Shown: positions 38,270-48,263, numbered from the stretch's first letter. The stretch: DNA of 64,000 nt from Alteromonas sp. C1M14 (GCF_018860965.1 NZ_JAHKQF010000015.1:124001-188000), one strand, 5' to 3'. Translations and numbers: made by a program. Notes: a model not told the origin generated them from the letters alone.

Positions 38270-39136
38270 ATGACGAAACACTCAATTTTTGACATTATAA
38301 ATAAAAAAATTCGTAAAAGCCGGGTTGGAAAAATGGTGTCCGGCTATCAACAATTACGGGAAGCTAACTATATTTCTTCCCATTTCAGCAGTTACCTAGA
38401 GCCGGTTTTAGCCATCGACGACGATTTAAGGCGCACCGTATACGGCATACGACACAACGTCTATTGTGAGGAACTCGCATTCGAACCCGTCCATCCAGAT
38501 GGCTTAGAACAAGATGAGTTTGATAGCTACTCCCGTCATTGTTTGATTCGGCACATCAACACAAATCAAATGGCAGGGACAGTAAGAACCGTTCGTCCTT
38601 TACTAGAAGAACAATATCTACCTATTGAAAAATACTGTAACGACTCTATCACCCGGGATGATCTTCGTCCGCAGAACTTTGCGCGCCATGAAGTCTGTGA
38701 AATATCTCGCTTAGCCGTACCTAAATACTTTAGACGTCGTCGTACTGATGAATTTGAAGGTTCAGCCACCGGTGTCATCAACCCCGCAACCTATTCAGAA
38801 ACCGAATTACGTTGCTTTCCGTTTATCGCTGTAGGACTCTACTTTGCTGCCGCGGCCTCTGCCCTTGAATTCGGCGTCAAGCATGCGTATGTGATGATGG
38901 AGCCTCGACTGGCCAGAAGTATGGGTTATGTAGGTATTAAGTTTCAGCAAATAGGCCCTGTAGTGGACTATCACGGTAAGCGTGCGCCCTATTATATTAA
39001 TCGCCCCTTACTTGAAGGCAGCCTTAAGCCTGGTTTTGCGTCAATGTTGAACGAGATTCGACTATCACTGCGACAGCAGATCCCTTTTATGCCAGAAGAA
39101 CAAGAAGATTATTTACAGCAGTTTCTAAAAAAATAA
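38270..39136 (+). CDS. PEP-CTERM/exosortase system-associated acyltransferase
   Basis: This 288-aa protein resembles the LuxI/FeeM-like N-acyltransferase family found only in genomes with PEP-CTERM/exosortase systems. The core begins with the family pattern RRTVYGIRHNVYCEELAFEP, then AGTVRTVRPLLEEQYLPIEKYC and CEISRLAVPKYFRRRR. Relatives make N-acyl amino acids or homoserine lactones, but the product of this subfamily is unknown. It is transcribed alone and marks the left border of the polysaccharide region. The ribosome-binding site is weak. Confidence 0.87.
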   Translation: MTKHSIFDIINKKIRKSRVGKMVSGYQQLREANYISSHFSSYLEPVLAIDDDLRRTVYGIRHNVYCEELAFEPVHPDGLEQDEFDSYSRHCLIRHINTNQMAGTVRTVRPLLEEQYLPIEKYCNDSITRDDLRPQNFARHEVCEISRLAVPKYFRRRRTDEFEGSATGVINPATYSETELRCFPFIAVGLYFAAAASALEFGVKHAYVMMEPRLARSMGYVGIKFQQIGPVVDYHGKRAPYYINRPLLEGSLKPGFASMLNEIRLSLRQQIPFMPEEQEDYLQQFLKK

Positions 39137-39166
39137 CGGTTGCACCTTATCGTGCAACCGCCGTTT
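39127..39166. terminator. Bidirectional terminator between acyltransferase and epimerase genes
   Basis: CGGTTGCAC/GTGCAACCG is a 9-bp stem (39137-39145 and 39152-39160). On the minus strand it is followed by TTATTTTTTT; on the plus strand the tail is only CCGTTTTC. It mainly ends the minus-strand epimerase transcript. Confidence 0.8.
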
Positions 39167-39175
39167 TCTAACGTC

Positions 39176-40192
39176 TTACACCTTATAAAAGGCTTTATAC
39201 CAATCAACGAATTTGCCAATACCCGTTTTAATATCTGTGGTTGGACGGTAGCCTGTATCGTTTACCAACGCTTCGACATCGGCATAAGTATCAGGCACAT
39301 CCCCTTGCTGTAGTGGCAGCAATTCTTTTTCTGCTTTTTTACCGAGAGCATCTTCCAGCGTCTCTATGTACGTGAGCAGATGTACCGGAGTTTGTGCGCC
39401 GATATTATAAACTTTAAACGGTGCCTTACTTGAGCCAGGGCTCGGTGTTTGCCCTGTCCATTCTGGATTTGGCGCCGCCGTATTATCTAGTGTGGCGATA
39501 ATACCTTCAACAATATCATCAATATAAGTAAAGTCTCGACGATGGTTACCGAAGTTAAACACCTGAATGGGTTTATCATCCAAAATGGCTTTAGTAAATA
39601 GGAATAATGCCATATCCGGACGGCCCCAAGGCCCATAAACGGTGAAAAAGCGTAAACCTGTGGTTGGTAATCCGTATAGGTGACTATAGGTATGGGCCAT
39701 TAATTCATTGGCTTTTTTGCTGGCAGCATAAAGTGACACGGGATGATCCACATTATCTTCCACTGCAAACGGCATATTTTCATTCGCCCCATAAACCGAA
39801 CTAGAAGACGCGTAAACCAAATGTTTAACACTGTTGTGGCGGCAACCTTCCAATACGTTCATAAAGCCAACAATGTTGGCGTCGATATACGCATGAGGAT
39901 TTTCTAAGGAATAACGCACCCCTGCTTGAGCGGCAAGATGAACAACCTTATCAAATTTCTCCTCGGCAAAAAGGCGCTCCATTCCTTCTCTGTCTTCCAC
40001 CGCCATTTTAACAAAGGTAAATTTATCGGCAGAGGGCAACGCTTTGATTCTGTCTAAGCGAGCGAGTTTGAGTGAAACATCGTAGTAATCATTCAAATTG
40101 TCGATACCAACAACTTCATCACCACGTGCTAACAGATACATGGACACATGAGAGCCAATAAACCCTGCTGCGCCAGTAACCAATACTTTCAT
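39176..40192 (-). CDS. NAD-dependent epimerase, UDP-glucuronate 4-epimerase type
   Basis: This 338-aa short-chain epimerase probably interconverts UDP-glucuronate and UDP-galacturonate. The NAD motif GAAGFIG (7-13) is followed by the subgroup block [29 protein letters not shown], and the catalytic pair in [14 protein letters not shown]. The C-terminal region has [18 protein letters not shown]. This pattern is that of CapI/LspL-type UDP-GlcA 4-epimerases; exact substrate is inferred. It starts 12 nt after the dehydrogenase gene and supplies a sugar nucleotide to the polysaccharide. Confidence 0.88.
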   Translation of the reverse strand: MKVLVTGAAGFIGSHVSMYLLARGDEVVGIDNLNDYYDVSLKLARLDRIKALPSADKFTFVKMAVEDREGMERLFAEEKFDKVVHLAAQAGVRYSLENPHAYIDANIVGFMNVLEGCRHNSVKHLVYASSSSVYGANENMPFAVEDNVDHPVSLYAASKKANELMAHTYSHLYGLPTTGLRFFTVYGPWGRPDMALFLFTKAILDDKPIQVFNFGNHRRDFTYIDDIVEGIIATLDNTAAPNPEWTGQTPSPGSSKAPFKVYNIGAQTPVHLLTYIETLEDALGKKAEKELLPLQQGDVPDTYADVEALVNDTGYRPTTDIKTGIGKFVDWYKAFYKV

Positions 40193-40204
40193 TTCATTGC
40201 TTCC

Positions 40205-41479
40205 TTATAAACGTATATCCACGCTCGTCTTATCAAACATGTATTTAAGATCAAAAATGATACTTTCAGATTTACACAGTGCTCTTAATTGTTCAGGCGT
40301 CCACGCTTTAAATTCCTTGTGTGACACCGCCCCGATAACTGCATCGTAATGTTGTGAGCTAGGCTTATCAATTAACTGTAAACCATATTCTTCTTCCACT
40401 TCTTCAGAAGAGGCCCATGGATCATAGATATGAAGGTTTACATTGTATTCTTTAAGTTCATGGGCAATATCAACGACCTTGGTATTGCGAATATCTGGGC
40501 AGTTCTCTTTAAAAGTAATGCCTAATAACAGGATATTGGCCCCATTCACCATAATCTGCTTTTTCAGCATAGCTTTGACTAAACGGGAGACCACGTATTC
40601 ACCCATGCGGTCGTTGATACGACGACCGGCAAGAATAACATCGGGGTGGTGACCAAGCTCTTCAGCCTTATGCGTAAGATAATAAGGGTCAACACCAATA
40701 CAATGGCCACCCACTAAGCCGGGACGAAACGGTAAGAAATTCCACTTACTGCCAGCGGCTTCTAGAACTTCTTCGGTGTCGATGCCCGCCCGCTCGAAAA
40801 TCATGGCCAGTTCGTTAATCAATGCGATGTTTAAATCTCGCTGGGTATTTTCGATAACTTTTGCCGCTTCAGCCACTTTTATAGAGCTGGCTTTGTGAGT
40901 ACCCACATCGATGATCTCGTTGTACAAGGCATCCACCCGCTCGGCAATGGCCGGCGTGCTGCCAGAGGTCACTTTCACAATGCTTTCTAAACGATGGGTT
41001 TTGTCGCCGGGGTTAATACGCTCGGGACTATAACCGGCAAAAAAATCGCGATTAAACACTAAACCTGAAACCCGCTCAATAATGGGTATACAGTACTCTT
41101 CTGTGGCGCCGGGATATACCGTAGATTCGTAGATGACCGTGGTTCCCTTAGCGATAATAGAACCAATCATTTCGCTGGCTTTACGAAGCGGTGTCATATC
41201 CGGCTGTTTATTTTTATCGATGGGTGTGGGTACCGTGACAATGATCACATCACAGGTACTCAATGCCGCTGTATCATCGGTAAAAGACAAATAATTTGTG
41301 GATGTCAGCTCTTCGGTCGACACTTCTAAAGTATGGTCCTGACCGGTTTTTAATTCGTTGACACGCTGGGTGTTAATATCAAACCCCACGGTGGGACGCT
41401 TTTTCCCAAAGGCCACCGCAAGGGGTAACCCTACATAACCTAACCCCACAACGGCTATTTTTTTAAACTCAACTGTCAT
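40205..41479 (-). CDS. UDP-N-acetylhexosamine 6-dehydrogenase (WbpO/TviB type)
   Basis: This 424-aa enzyme oxidises a UDP-N-acetylhexosamine to its uronate with NAD. The NAD motif [16 protein letters not shown] is at 10-25, the hinge carries [20 protein letters not shown] with the catalytic Cys260, and [17 protein letters not shown] lies in the C-terminal domain. It closely follows the sequence of Pseudomonas WbpO and Salmonella TviB, so UDP-GalNAc/GlcNAc is the likely substrate. It is the first gene of a two-gene unit with the epimerase. Confidence 0.9.
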   Translation of the reverse strand: MTVEFKKIAVVGLGYVGLPLAVAFGKKRPTVGFDINTQRVNELKTGQDHTLEVSTEELTSTNYLSFTDDTAALSTCDVIIVTVPTPIDKNKQPDMTPLRKASEMIGSIIAKGTTVIYESTVYPGATEEYCIPIIERVSGLVFNRDFFAGYSPERINPGDKTHRLESIVKVTSGSTPAIAERVDALYNEIIDVGTHKASSIKVAEAAKVIENTQRDLNIALINELAMIFERAGIDTEEVLEAAGSKWNFLPFRPGLVGGHCIGVDPYYLTHKAEELGHHPDVILAGRRINDRMGEYVVSRLVKAMLKKQIMVNGANILLLGITFKENCPDIRNTKVVDIAHELKEYNVNLHIYDPWASSEEVEEEYGLQLIDKPSSQHYDAVIGAVSHKEFKAWTPEQLRALCKSESIIFDLKYMFDKTSVDIRL

Positions 41480-41573
41480 AATTTTCGGTGCTTCCTAAAC
41501 CAAGTTTTAAAATGTTGTCATATTTTTCGCGCCTTGAAAACGCAAATATAAACCTATAGCGATGCTCTGTGTA

Positions 41574-42338
41574 TCAGAAAAGTCCATGTTTTTCAGCTAA
41601 GGCGTATATATGTTCCACTGGAATTGCATACGTAATGCCGCTGGGCGCGGTGATGGCCGACTCTTTGGTTTCCTTCACAAAGACTTTGTTTACCACACTA
41701 AATACCTCACCCGTATCGGCTAAATAAACGGGACTACCACTGTTCCCTGGGTACGCAGTAATATCTAACTGGTAAACCATAAAGGGATGTTTCAGACTGG
41801 CTAAAAACAGTTCCGATAACTGTTGGCTATTGGCCGCAGAAATAATATTGGGTGAATAAGCGGCTACAATTCCCTTGTGCGTAGCGGGATAAAGACCCAG
41901 AGCCGCACCAATAGGAAACCCTGTTAACGCGATATCTTCACCATCGGCTACCTGTTTATCTTTTGCCACTAATTTGAGGGCCGGCAATGGCTTGTCTATT
42001 TCTAAGATAGCAATATCATGCATCTCATCGGTATATACCTGCTTCACTCTGTTAATGGTGTATTTTTTGCCTTTAGGTACAAAAATCACACGATTGTATT
42101 TAATATTATCCTCGCTTTTGGGCACCGCAGTAATTACATGGTTGTTCGTCACTACGTAGTGACCATCCCCTACAACAAAGCCTGTCCCCTTCAGTTGGTG
42201 GCTAACCGTAGCAAGGGGGGCATAAAATCCCACGCCCACAATCGAAGGTTTAACCTTCCCCACCACCTCTTTTAAAGGCGTTGCTATAATAGCTTGGCTT
42301 ACACACAGAGCGCAGAGCATTAAACAGAGTCGTTTCAT
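41574..42338 (-). CDS. Secreted trypsin-like serine protease without PDZ domain
   Basis: This 254-aa protein has an N-terminal signal peptide (about 1-19) and a chymotrypsin-fold domain. The catalytic triad is visible: His67 in VVTNNHVIT, Asp108 in MHDIAILEI, and Ser200 in YPGNSGSPVY. It resembles the protease domain of DegP-type enzymes but has no PDZ. The role is unknown; position suggests processing of envelope proteins, possibly of the adjacent PEP-CTERM pathway. It is a single-gene unit divergent from the ThiF-like gene. Confidence 0.88.
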   Translation of the reverse strand: MKRLCLMLCALCVSQAIIATPLKEVVGKVKPSIVGVGFYAPLATVSHQLKGTGFVVGDGHYVVTNNHVITAVPKSEDNIKYNRVIFVPKGKKYTINRVKQVYTDEMHDIAILEIDKPLPALKLVAKDKQVADGEDIALTGFPIGAALGLYPATHKGIVAAYSPNIISAANSQQLSELFLASLKHPFMVYQLDITAYPGNSGSPVYLADTGEVFSVVNKVFVKETKESAITAPSGITYAIPVEHIYALAEKHGLF

Positions 42339-42456
42339 TGAAATAATCCTTTTCCTTATTATGAACTATTTTCCAATTCTATTTTACTTGTCATCATATT
42401 AGCTTAATCTATTAAAAGAGATAACATGATTGGTCTGCAGGATAACTGAGTAACGT

Positions 42457-43317
42457 ATGGAATTTAACTATGATGAGGCGTTTTCCAGAAATATCGGCTG
42501 GGTAACCCATGACGAACAGCACCTTTTACAACAAAAACGCGTTGCTATAGCCGGTTGCGGCGGCGTTGGTGGCCTTCATAGTTTAACCCTTGCACGATTA
42601 GGTGTCGGAAAACTTAACATCTCCGATTTTGATCAATTTGATATTCATAACATGAACCGACAATCTGGGGCATTCGTTTCAACCAAAGATCTGGATAAAA
42701 TCGAAGTGATGGGCCGAATGCTTAAGGACATCAATCCAGAACTTGACTTAGGCACGTTCCCTGAAGGCATTAACGAACATAATGTGGATGCCTTCTTAGA
42801 AGATGTCGACCTGTATGTAGATAGCCTTGATTTTTTTGCGTTAGCGGCCAGAAAACTGGTTTTTAGCCGCTGTTATGAGAAAGGCATCCCGGTTATCACC
42901 GCCGCCCCATTAGGCATGGGAGCCGCCCTTCTTTGCTTTAAGCCGGGTAAAATGACCTACGAAGAGTACTTTCGGTTTGATGATAAACAAACCGAAGAAG
43001 AGCAATTAATTCAATTTCTTATCGGACTGTCTCCATCTATGCTGCAACGAGACTACCTTGCTGACCCATCTGCAGTGGATTTTCAGGCCCAAAAAGGGCC
43101 ATCCACCGCCATGGCGGTAAACCTGTGTGCCGGCCTAGCCGAAACCTATGCACTGAAGATATTGTTGGACAGAGGCGACGTACTTTACGCTCCGTACGGG
43201 CTCCATTTTGATGCTTATAAAAACAAAATGCGTAAAACATGGTGCCCTTTTGGTAACCGCGGGCCGTTACAGCAATTAAAATTCAAAATCGCCCACAGCA
43301 TAGTGCTCAAAAAGTAA
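42457..43317 (+). CDS. ThiF/MoeB-family adenylyltransferase
   Basis: This 286-aa protein is an E1-like adenylating enzyme. The nucleotide loop GCGGVGGLHSLTLARLG is at about 33-49, DFDQFDIHNMNRQSGAF carries the conserved Asn-Arg-Gln, and DVDLYVDSLDFFALAARKLV corresponds to the substrate-activating aspartate region. No CxxC zinc pairs are seen, unlike MoeB and ThiF proper, and no partner ubiquitin-like protein lies nearby. It could adenylate a peptide C-terminus or a small molecule. It lies directly upstream of the PEP-CTERM gene. Confidence 0.85.
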   Translation: MEFNYDEAFSRNIGWVTHDEQHLLQQKRVAIAGCGGVGGLHSLTLARLGVGKLNISDFDQFDIHNMNRQSGAFVSTKDLDKIEVMGRMLKDINPELDLGTFPEGINEHNVDAFLEDVDLYVDSLDFFALAARKLVFSRCYEKGIPVITAAPLGMGAALLCFKPGKMTYEEYFRFDDKQTEEEQLIQFLIGLSPSMLQRDYLADPSAVDFQAQKGPSTAMAVNLCAGLAETYALKILLDRGDVLYAPYGLHFDAYKNKMRKTWCPFGNRGPLQQLKFKIAHSIVLKK

Positions 43318-43406
43318 CCAACAAGACTGTCAGGTTATTTTACAGAGAATTATTACACAAGAATCAAATAACAATATAACCCCTTAAAATCATACACTTA
43401 AAAAGT

Positions 43407-43422
43407 TGGCATCATACATGCT
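43407..43422 (+). promoter_or_regulatory. Candidate sigma-54 (-24/-12) promoter of the PEP-CTERM gene
   Basis: TGGCATCATACATGCT fits the consensus TGGCAC-N5-TTGCW, with GG (43408-43409) and GC (43420-43421) separated by the required 10 nt. It ends about 50 nt before the PEP-CTERM ATG. Sigma-54-dependent control of PEP-CTERM genes through PrsK/PrsR is known from other bacteria; those regulators are not in this window. Confidence 0.6.
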
Positions 43423-43473
43423 TTTACTTTTGCGAGGCCTAACAGCCGGACTAATATGAATATGGAGATGGTT

Positions 43474-44235
43474 ATGAAATTTAATAATGTAGTAAAATCC
43501 CTCGCATTAACTGCTGGTTTGGTGGCGTCTTTCTCAAGCTCTGCAGAATTCTTAGACTTTTCAATCGATGAGTCTGCATACGGCGGTAGCTCTGTTGTTA
43601 CCGGTGATAAATTTAACGGTTCTTATTTTGAAGAATTAGTGTTTGATGGTTCAGGTGGTTTCACTACCGGTGCTTTTGCAAACCTAACTTCTTTAGTTTC
43701 TAACGAAGCAACTGTTCCAGTAGCAACTTCTGTTATGGGCTTAGACCTTGGCGGTATCGGCTACAACCTGTATGCAGTATTAACTGCTTCTGGTACGTCT
43801 AACGTAGCAGAAACTGAATTTACTGCTACTACAGCAACATTCAGCCTTTATATCGACCCTTCACACGATACGTCTTCTGACGACGTGTTAGCAGGTACAG
43901 TAACTGACATCAGCGGCGACGATATCCTTATCGGTTCAGCTAGCACTGTTGTTAACGCTTACGGACAATACGAGAACGGTACTGGTAACTTCAACTTTGA
44001 TTTTACTGACTTCGTATTGACTACTGAAGGTTTGTCATACTTTGTTGACCCAGCACCTTTCTACTCTGTAGTTACTGTAAATGGTGACTTCGATACGCTA
44101 GGCTCACTTCCTGACGTAAGTGGTGATTTGTCTGCTAGCTTCGTTGCAGTTGAGGTTCCAGAGCCTTCAACAGTAGCTGTTTTAGCTTTAGGCCTAGTTG
44201 GCTTAGGCATGTCAGCACGTCGTAAAAACAAATAA
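43474..44235 (+). CDS. PEP-CTERM sorting domain-containing secreted protein
   Basis: This 253-aa protein is exported and probably sorted by an exosortase. It has an N-terminal signal peptide (MKFNNVVKSLALTAGLVASF) and a body rich in Gly, Ser, Thr and Asp predicted to be beta-sheet. The C-terminal sorting signal is VPEPSTVAVLALGLVGLGMS followed by ARRKNK: PEP motif, hydrophobic helix and basic tail. The ATG at 43474 has GGAG 7 nt upstream; three upstream in-frame ATGs are less likely. Codons are strongly biased towards GTT, GTA, TCT and ACT, suggesting high expression. It has its own terminator. Confidence 0.92.
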   Translation: MKFNNVVKSLALTAGLVASFSSSAEFLDFSIDESAYGGSSVVTGDKFNGSYFEELVFDGSGGFTTGAFANLTSLVSNEATVPVATSVMGLDLGGIGYNLYAVLTASGTSNVAETEFTATTATFSLYIDPSHDTSSDDVLAGTVTDISGDDILIGSASTVVNAYGQYENGTGNFNFDFTDFVLTTEGLSYFVDPAPFYSVVTVNGDFDTLGSLPDVSGDLSASFVAVEVPEPSTVAVLALGLVGLGMSARRKNK

Positions 44236-44254
44236 GTTTTACGAATTTTAAGAA

Positions 44255-44278
44255 AGGCGACTAAGGTCGCCTTTTTTT
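44255..44278 (+). terminator. Rho-independent terminator after the PEP-CTERM gene
   Basis: AGGCGAC/GTCGCCT with a TAAG loop is followed by seven T's, isolating the PEP-CTERM gene from prsT. Confidence 0.92.
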
Positions 44279-44379
44279 ATGTCTGTAATTTAAGAACTCA
44301 TCATAGGGTTTCATACTTTTAATTTGATAAGATAAGGCTTAAAGTAAGCCGTCTATCAAATTCGGAAGCGTTGCACTTT

Positions 44380-46980
44380 ATGGATAAAAAAAATATATAC
44401 AAAGTTCTCACCGCAGTTGTAACAACTTGTCTATTGTCGGCTTGCACTCAGAAGACCGTTGAAGAGCGGATGTCAGCAGCAGAGGCAGCGCTTGCCAATA
44501 ACAATTACAAAAATGCCATTATTCAACTCAAAGCGGCTGTCCAGCAATCTCCCACGGATACACGGCCAAGAATTGAATTAGCTAGAATATACTTTGATAT
44601 TGGCGATATGGTGAGTGCAGTAACCACCTTTGACAAAGTGCTTTCTCAGCGTAGCGATATAAACGATTTCGCAGAGCCGTATTTTCTTGCTCTCTATTCC
44701 ATGGCCGACTTGGATATTTTTCAAGCCACCTTTGAAGAATTCGAACCTCAATTAAAAGGTGAGCAACGGGCATCCGTAGAGGTGATCGCCGCGGTGATTG
44801 CCGCACGCGCCAAATCTGCGGAACTAGCAAAACAGTATATAAATAATGCCAAAGCCTCTGCCAGCGATGCAACTCGAAAACGTATAGAAGATTTTGAATT
44901 TATTATTAATAATTTTCTGTTAAGCAATAATGTAGAACAAAAAGATGCCCTCTACGCACTTACCGAGAATTACCCTAATGATTGGTTAGCAAGATCGTTA
45001 ACGGCAGAAATACAGCAAGCCATTGGTGATTACGATCTAGCAGCAGAAAATTATCAAGCCTTGCTCGCTTTGAAACCCTTTTTCGCCCAGTTAAATTTAA
45101 AAATAGCCGAAGTACGCTTAAAAGCTCGGGAATATAGTAAAGCAGAACCTTACATAGACAGAATATTGTCCTTTGCCCCAGAGCACCCTTTAGCCAATCA
45201 GCAAAAAGCCATTGTTGCGCTTTCACGTGACGACTTTGAAGCGGCGGCTCGTCATATCGATATTTCTTTAAGTAAAAATCTCATTACCCCCTCTGCCATC
45301 TATATAGCGGGTATTGCACACTTTCAAATAGGTAACTACGAGCAATCTCTTTCTTATTTGGAAAAAATCGTCGACAAGTTACCTAAAGGCCACCCTGGCT
45401 TACAAATGTATATTGCGGCCAAACTCACAGCAGGGGATTCACTTTCCGCCTACGAGCTTTACGAAAAACACCCCGCGTTGATTTCCAGTAATAACCGCTT
45501 AGCCACCAAGGCCGCCTCTGCGCTACTATTTTCCGGCCACACCAACCAAGCCGCTGTCATACTCGATAACGTGGACGACTCCAGCTTCATGACATCTGAA
45601 GAAAAGCAGCAATTGGGGCTACTGAAAATGGCCATAGGTGATAGTTCAGCCTTATCTATCATCGAGTCCTCATCGGCGAAAATCGTACAAGAATCTGCCG
45701 ATGGCAGCGATTACAAATCCAAGCTGCTACTGATAGGTATAAAAACATCAGATGGGGAGTTTGATGAAGCTCGAAACATCATTAGTGAATGGATAGCTTC
45801 TGCCCCCGATGAAGTAGACAACTATAAAATTTCAGCTGAGTTTGAAAAGTTTGTAGGCAATAATGAGGTGCTAGAGAGCATATACACCACCATTAAACGC
45901 CTTGATCCTGCCAGCCTTGACGCTGCTAAATTTTTTGCAGAAAAAGCCACCGAAAATGGCGACTATGATAAAGCGGTGAAAGCTTACCTAACAATCCTAC
46001 GTCAGGCCCCCAATGATGAAGTTGCCCTGACCGGTGCGTTTATCGCTGCCAACAATAGCCAGGCACCATCCGATGCAAAGGCACAAATTCGCGAGGTTTT
46101 AACCAATAGCGAAAAAACCAGCATCTTCACGGAATTTTATGTGGCCTATCTTGCTGAGGATTACAACGAGGTGGTGTCTCTGTCTCGTTCGTCTATTTTC
46201 GACTTTGCCGACCGTCCCAAGGTTAGCTACATTACTGCCCGTGCCTTCCTCGAATTAGATCAGCCTCTTGCTGCAGTTGAAGTGTTAAGACGTTCAGTAA
46301 ATACCGGTTTTGCCACGGTTCAAATATACGAAGCGTATGTTGAAGCGACCATGAAGGCGGATGACGACAAAAAAGCATTGCGGACACTACGAACAGCACC
46401 TAGCAAAATTTTAAATCATCCGCGTATACGCCTACTAGAAGCCCATCTTCTAGTAAACTTAAAAGAATATGATAAAGCCTTGGCGGTTTTGAGTAGTCTC
46501 CCCCCTGCTTATGCAGAAAGCCAAAACGGTAAAGAAATACTTGGCAGAGCACAGGCAGGAAAAGCAGACTTCGTTAACGCCATTCCAGCATTGCGTGAAG
46601 CCTATGAATCGTCAAAAACACCACGTTCAGCCCAATTACTGTATAAGGCGCTGGCTGCAAATGGTAACATTGAAGATGGTTTGGCAGTACTTGAAGAAAC
46701 CGCAGCGCGAACGCCAGGTTATGACAATGCAGATTTATTTTATGTCAGTGAATTAGCAAAGGTGGATAAAGTAAAAGCAATTGCTATTTATCACGATCTC
46801 CTCGAAGAACACCCTCGCAATTGGCAAGCAATGAACAATATCGCTTGGTTGCTTCTGCAAACCGACCAACTCGACGAAGCCAATCGTTGGATCATGAACG
46901 CACTGAGCTTACAGCCCAGTAGTAAAGCGTTGCTGGACACAAAGAGTCAAATCGAAAGTGCAATAAGTTCCAGTAGGTAA
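44380..46980 (+). CDS. prsT: PEP-CTERM system TPR-repeat lipoprotein PrsT
   Basis: PrsT is a large TPR protein encoded in PEP-CTERM/exopolysaccharide loci; its exact task is unknown but probably involves assembly of the export apparatus. The 866-aa protein has a lipobox (LLSAC) at about residue 21, then MSAAEAALANNNYKNAIIQL and a long series of TPR units to the C-terminus, ending WLLLQTDQLDEANRWIMNAL. The ATG at 44380 is preferred to a TTG three codons earlier; GGAAG lies 11 nt upstream. It leads a long operon, 23 nt before the next gene. Confidence 0.88.
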   Translation: MDKKNIYKVLTAVVTTCLLSACTQKTVEERMSAAEAALANNNYKNAIIQLKAAVQQSPTDTRPRIELARIYFDIGDMVSAVTTFDKVLSQRSDINDFAEPYFLALYSMADLDIFQATFEEFEPQLKGEQRASVEVIAAVIAARAKSAELAKQYINNAKASASDATRKRIEDFEFIINNFLLSNNVEQKDALYALTENYPNDWLARSLTAEIQQAIGDYDLAAENYQALLALKPFFAQLNLKIAEVRLKAREYSKAEPYIDRILSFAPEHPLANQQKAIVALSRDDFEAAARHIDISLSKNLITPSAIYIAGIAHFQIGNYEQSLSYLEKIVDKLPKGHPGLQMYIAAKLTAGDSLSAYELYEKHPALISSNNRLATKAASALLFSGHTNQAAVILDNVDDSSFMTSEEKQQLGLLKMAIGDSSALSIIESSSAKIVQESADGSDYKSKLLLIGIKTSDGEFDEARNIISEWIASAPDEVDNYKISAEFEKFVGNNEVLESIYTTIKRLDPASLDAAKFFAEKATENGDYDKAVKAYLTILRQAPNDEVALTGAFIAANNSQAPSDAKAQIREVLTNSEKTSIFTEFYVAYLAEDYNEVVSLSRSSIFDFADRPKVSYITARAFLELDQPLAAVEVLRRSVNTGFATVQIYEAYVEATMKADDDKKALRTLRTAPSKILNHPRIRLLEAHLLVNLKEYDKALAVLSSLPPAYAESQNGKEILGRAQAGKADFVNAIPALREAYESSKTPRSAQLLYKALAANGNIEDGLAVLEETAARTPGYDNADLFYVSELAKVDKVKAIAIYHDLLEEHPRNWQAMNNIAWLLLQTDQLDEANRWIMNALSLQPSSKALLDTKSQIESAISSSR

Positions 46981-47003
46981 TAGCGCCAACATACACGAAG
47001 TAA

Positions 47004-48263
47004 ATGAAACAAAATATGGACAGTAAAGGAATTAAATCGGATATGAAGCCATCCTTGCTTTGGATTAAAGCGGATGAACTGTATCCGTTAAACAGTGGCG
47101 GAAAGATCCGCACCTACAATATGATGGTGCAGTTAAAAGCGCATTATGACATTACTTATTTTACGTTGAAGGCGCCAGGTGCCGCGCCCACGCCCAACAT
47201 TCAGTCGTATTCTGATCATCAGATTTTTGCCAACTGGCAAGATAACAAAGACAGCAAATTGTCCTTGTTAACAGATGTGGGTAAAAACGTGGTGGGCTCA
47301 TCCCTTCCCTACGTTATTGATAAATACACCACCCAGTCCATTACAGACACCCTCAAAGGTGTTTTGGAAGATCAACACTTCGACATTGTGGTATGTGACT
47401 TCTTGTCTTTATCTGTAAATTTAACCCGTCTACCGAAAAAGCCTGAAACCACCTACGTACTTTTTCAACACAACGTTGAAAGTTATATCTGGGAAAGGCA
47501 TTACAAAAACGCCGGTAATGTCGCTAGCAAGATATTTTATAAGAATCAGTGGCAACGTTTTAAGACTTTTGAACAAAGTACTTGTCAGTGGTTTGATGGC
47601 GTTATCGCCGTAAGCGACTTTGACAAACAGGTATTTACCGAACAATTTGGTCTTAAAAATGTACTTGGGCACGTGGAAACCGGTGTGGATCTCGATTTCT
47701 TTGCCGAAATACCTCGTCAACCTAAGCCTTGTTCCCTTGTGTTTCTAGGTTCAATGGATTGGATGCCCAACATTGATGGTATCGAAGACTTCATCAAGCA
47801 CTGCTACCCCAAAATTAAGCAAGCCTTGCCGCAAGTAACGCTAACCATACTAGGCCGTAATCCACCAGACAAAATTACCCAATACGGTGAAACGGACTCA
47901 AGTATTACCGTTACCGGCACTGTAGATGATGTTCGCCCTTATCTTGCCGCTGCCAGCGCATCCATTGTGCCCTTACGCATCGGTGGTGGTACGCGCATTA
48001 AAATATTTGAAACCATGGCGGCGGGCCTGCCGGTCATATCCACCACAATTGGCGCCGAAGGATTACCAATAAAACATAATGAGAACATTATGATAGCAGA
48101 CGACCACAGCACGTTTGCAGAGGCCTCGGTGGCGCTACTAAAGGACAATGAAAAAGCGGCACAAATCGCCATGAATGGCTATAAACTGGTTAAAGAAAAT
48201 TATAGCTGGAAAACAGTTACTCAAGACTTTGTTGATATGCTCAACACTGCAAGCAATAAGTAG
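47004..48263 (+). CDS. GT4-family glycosyltransferase
   Basis: This 419-aa GT-B glycosyltransferase has an N-terminal acceptor domain beginning LLWIKADELYPLNSGGKIRTY, a typical open-fold entry. The C-terminal donor domain has VFLGSMDWMPNIDGI and RIGGGTRIKIFETMAAGLPVIS. The donor and acceptor sugars are unknown. Several ATGs are possible; one at 47043 would remove 13 residues and also has AAGGA upstream. It may correspond to the first sugar transferase of PEP-CTERM-type loci, but that is not certain. Confidence 0.88.
   Translation: MKQNMDSKGIKSDMKPSLLWIKADELYPLNSGGKIRTYNMMVQLKAHYDITYFTLKAPGAAPTPNIQSYSDHQIFANWQDNKDSKLSLLTDVGKNVVGSSLPYVIDKYTTQSITDTLKGVLEDQHFDIVVCDFLSLSVNLTRLPKKPETTYVLFQHNVESYIWERHYKNAGNVASKIFYKNQWQRFKTFEQSTCQWFDGVIAVSDFDKQVFTEQFGLKNVLGHVETGVDLDFFAEIPRQPKPCSLVFLGSMDWMPNIDGIEDFIKHCYPKIKQALPQVTLTILGRNPPDKITQYGETDSSITVTGTVDDVRPYLAAASASIVPLRIGGGTRIKIFETMAAGLPVISTTIGAEGLPIKHNENIMIADDHSTFAEASVALLKDNEKAAQIAMNGYKLVKENYSWKTVTQDFVDMLNTASNK

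Noticed and set aside
44335-44350. GG-N10-GC spacing upstream of prsT as a second sigma-54 promoter
   Set aside because: The flanking bases are AGGCTT and AAGCC rather than TGGCAC and TTGC, and the match is produced by a short inverted repeat.
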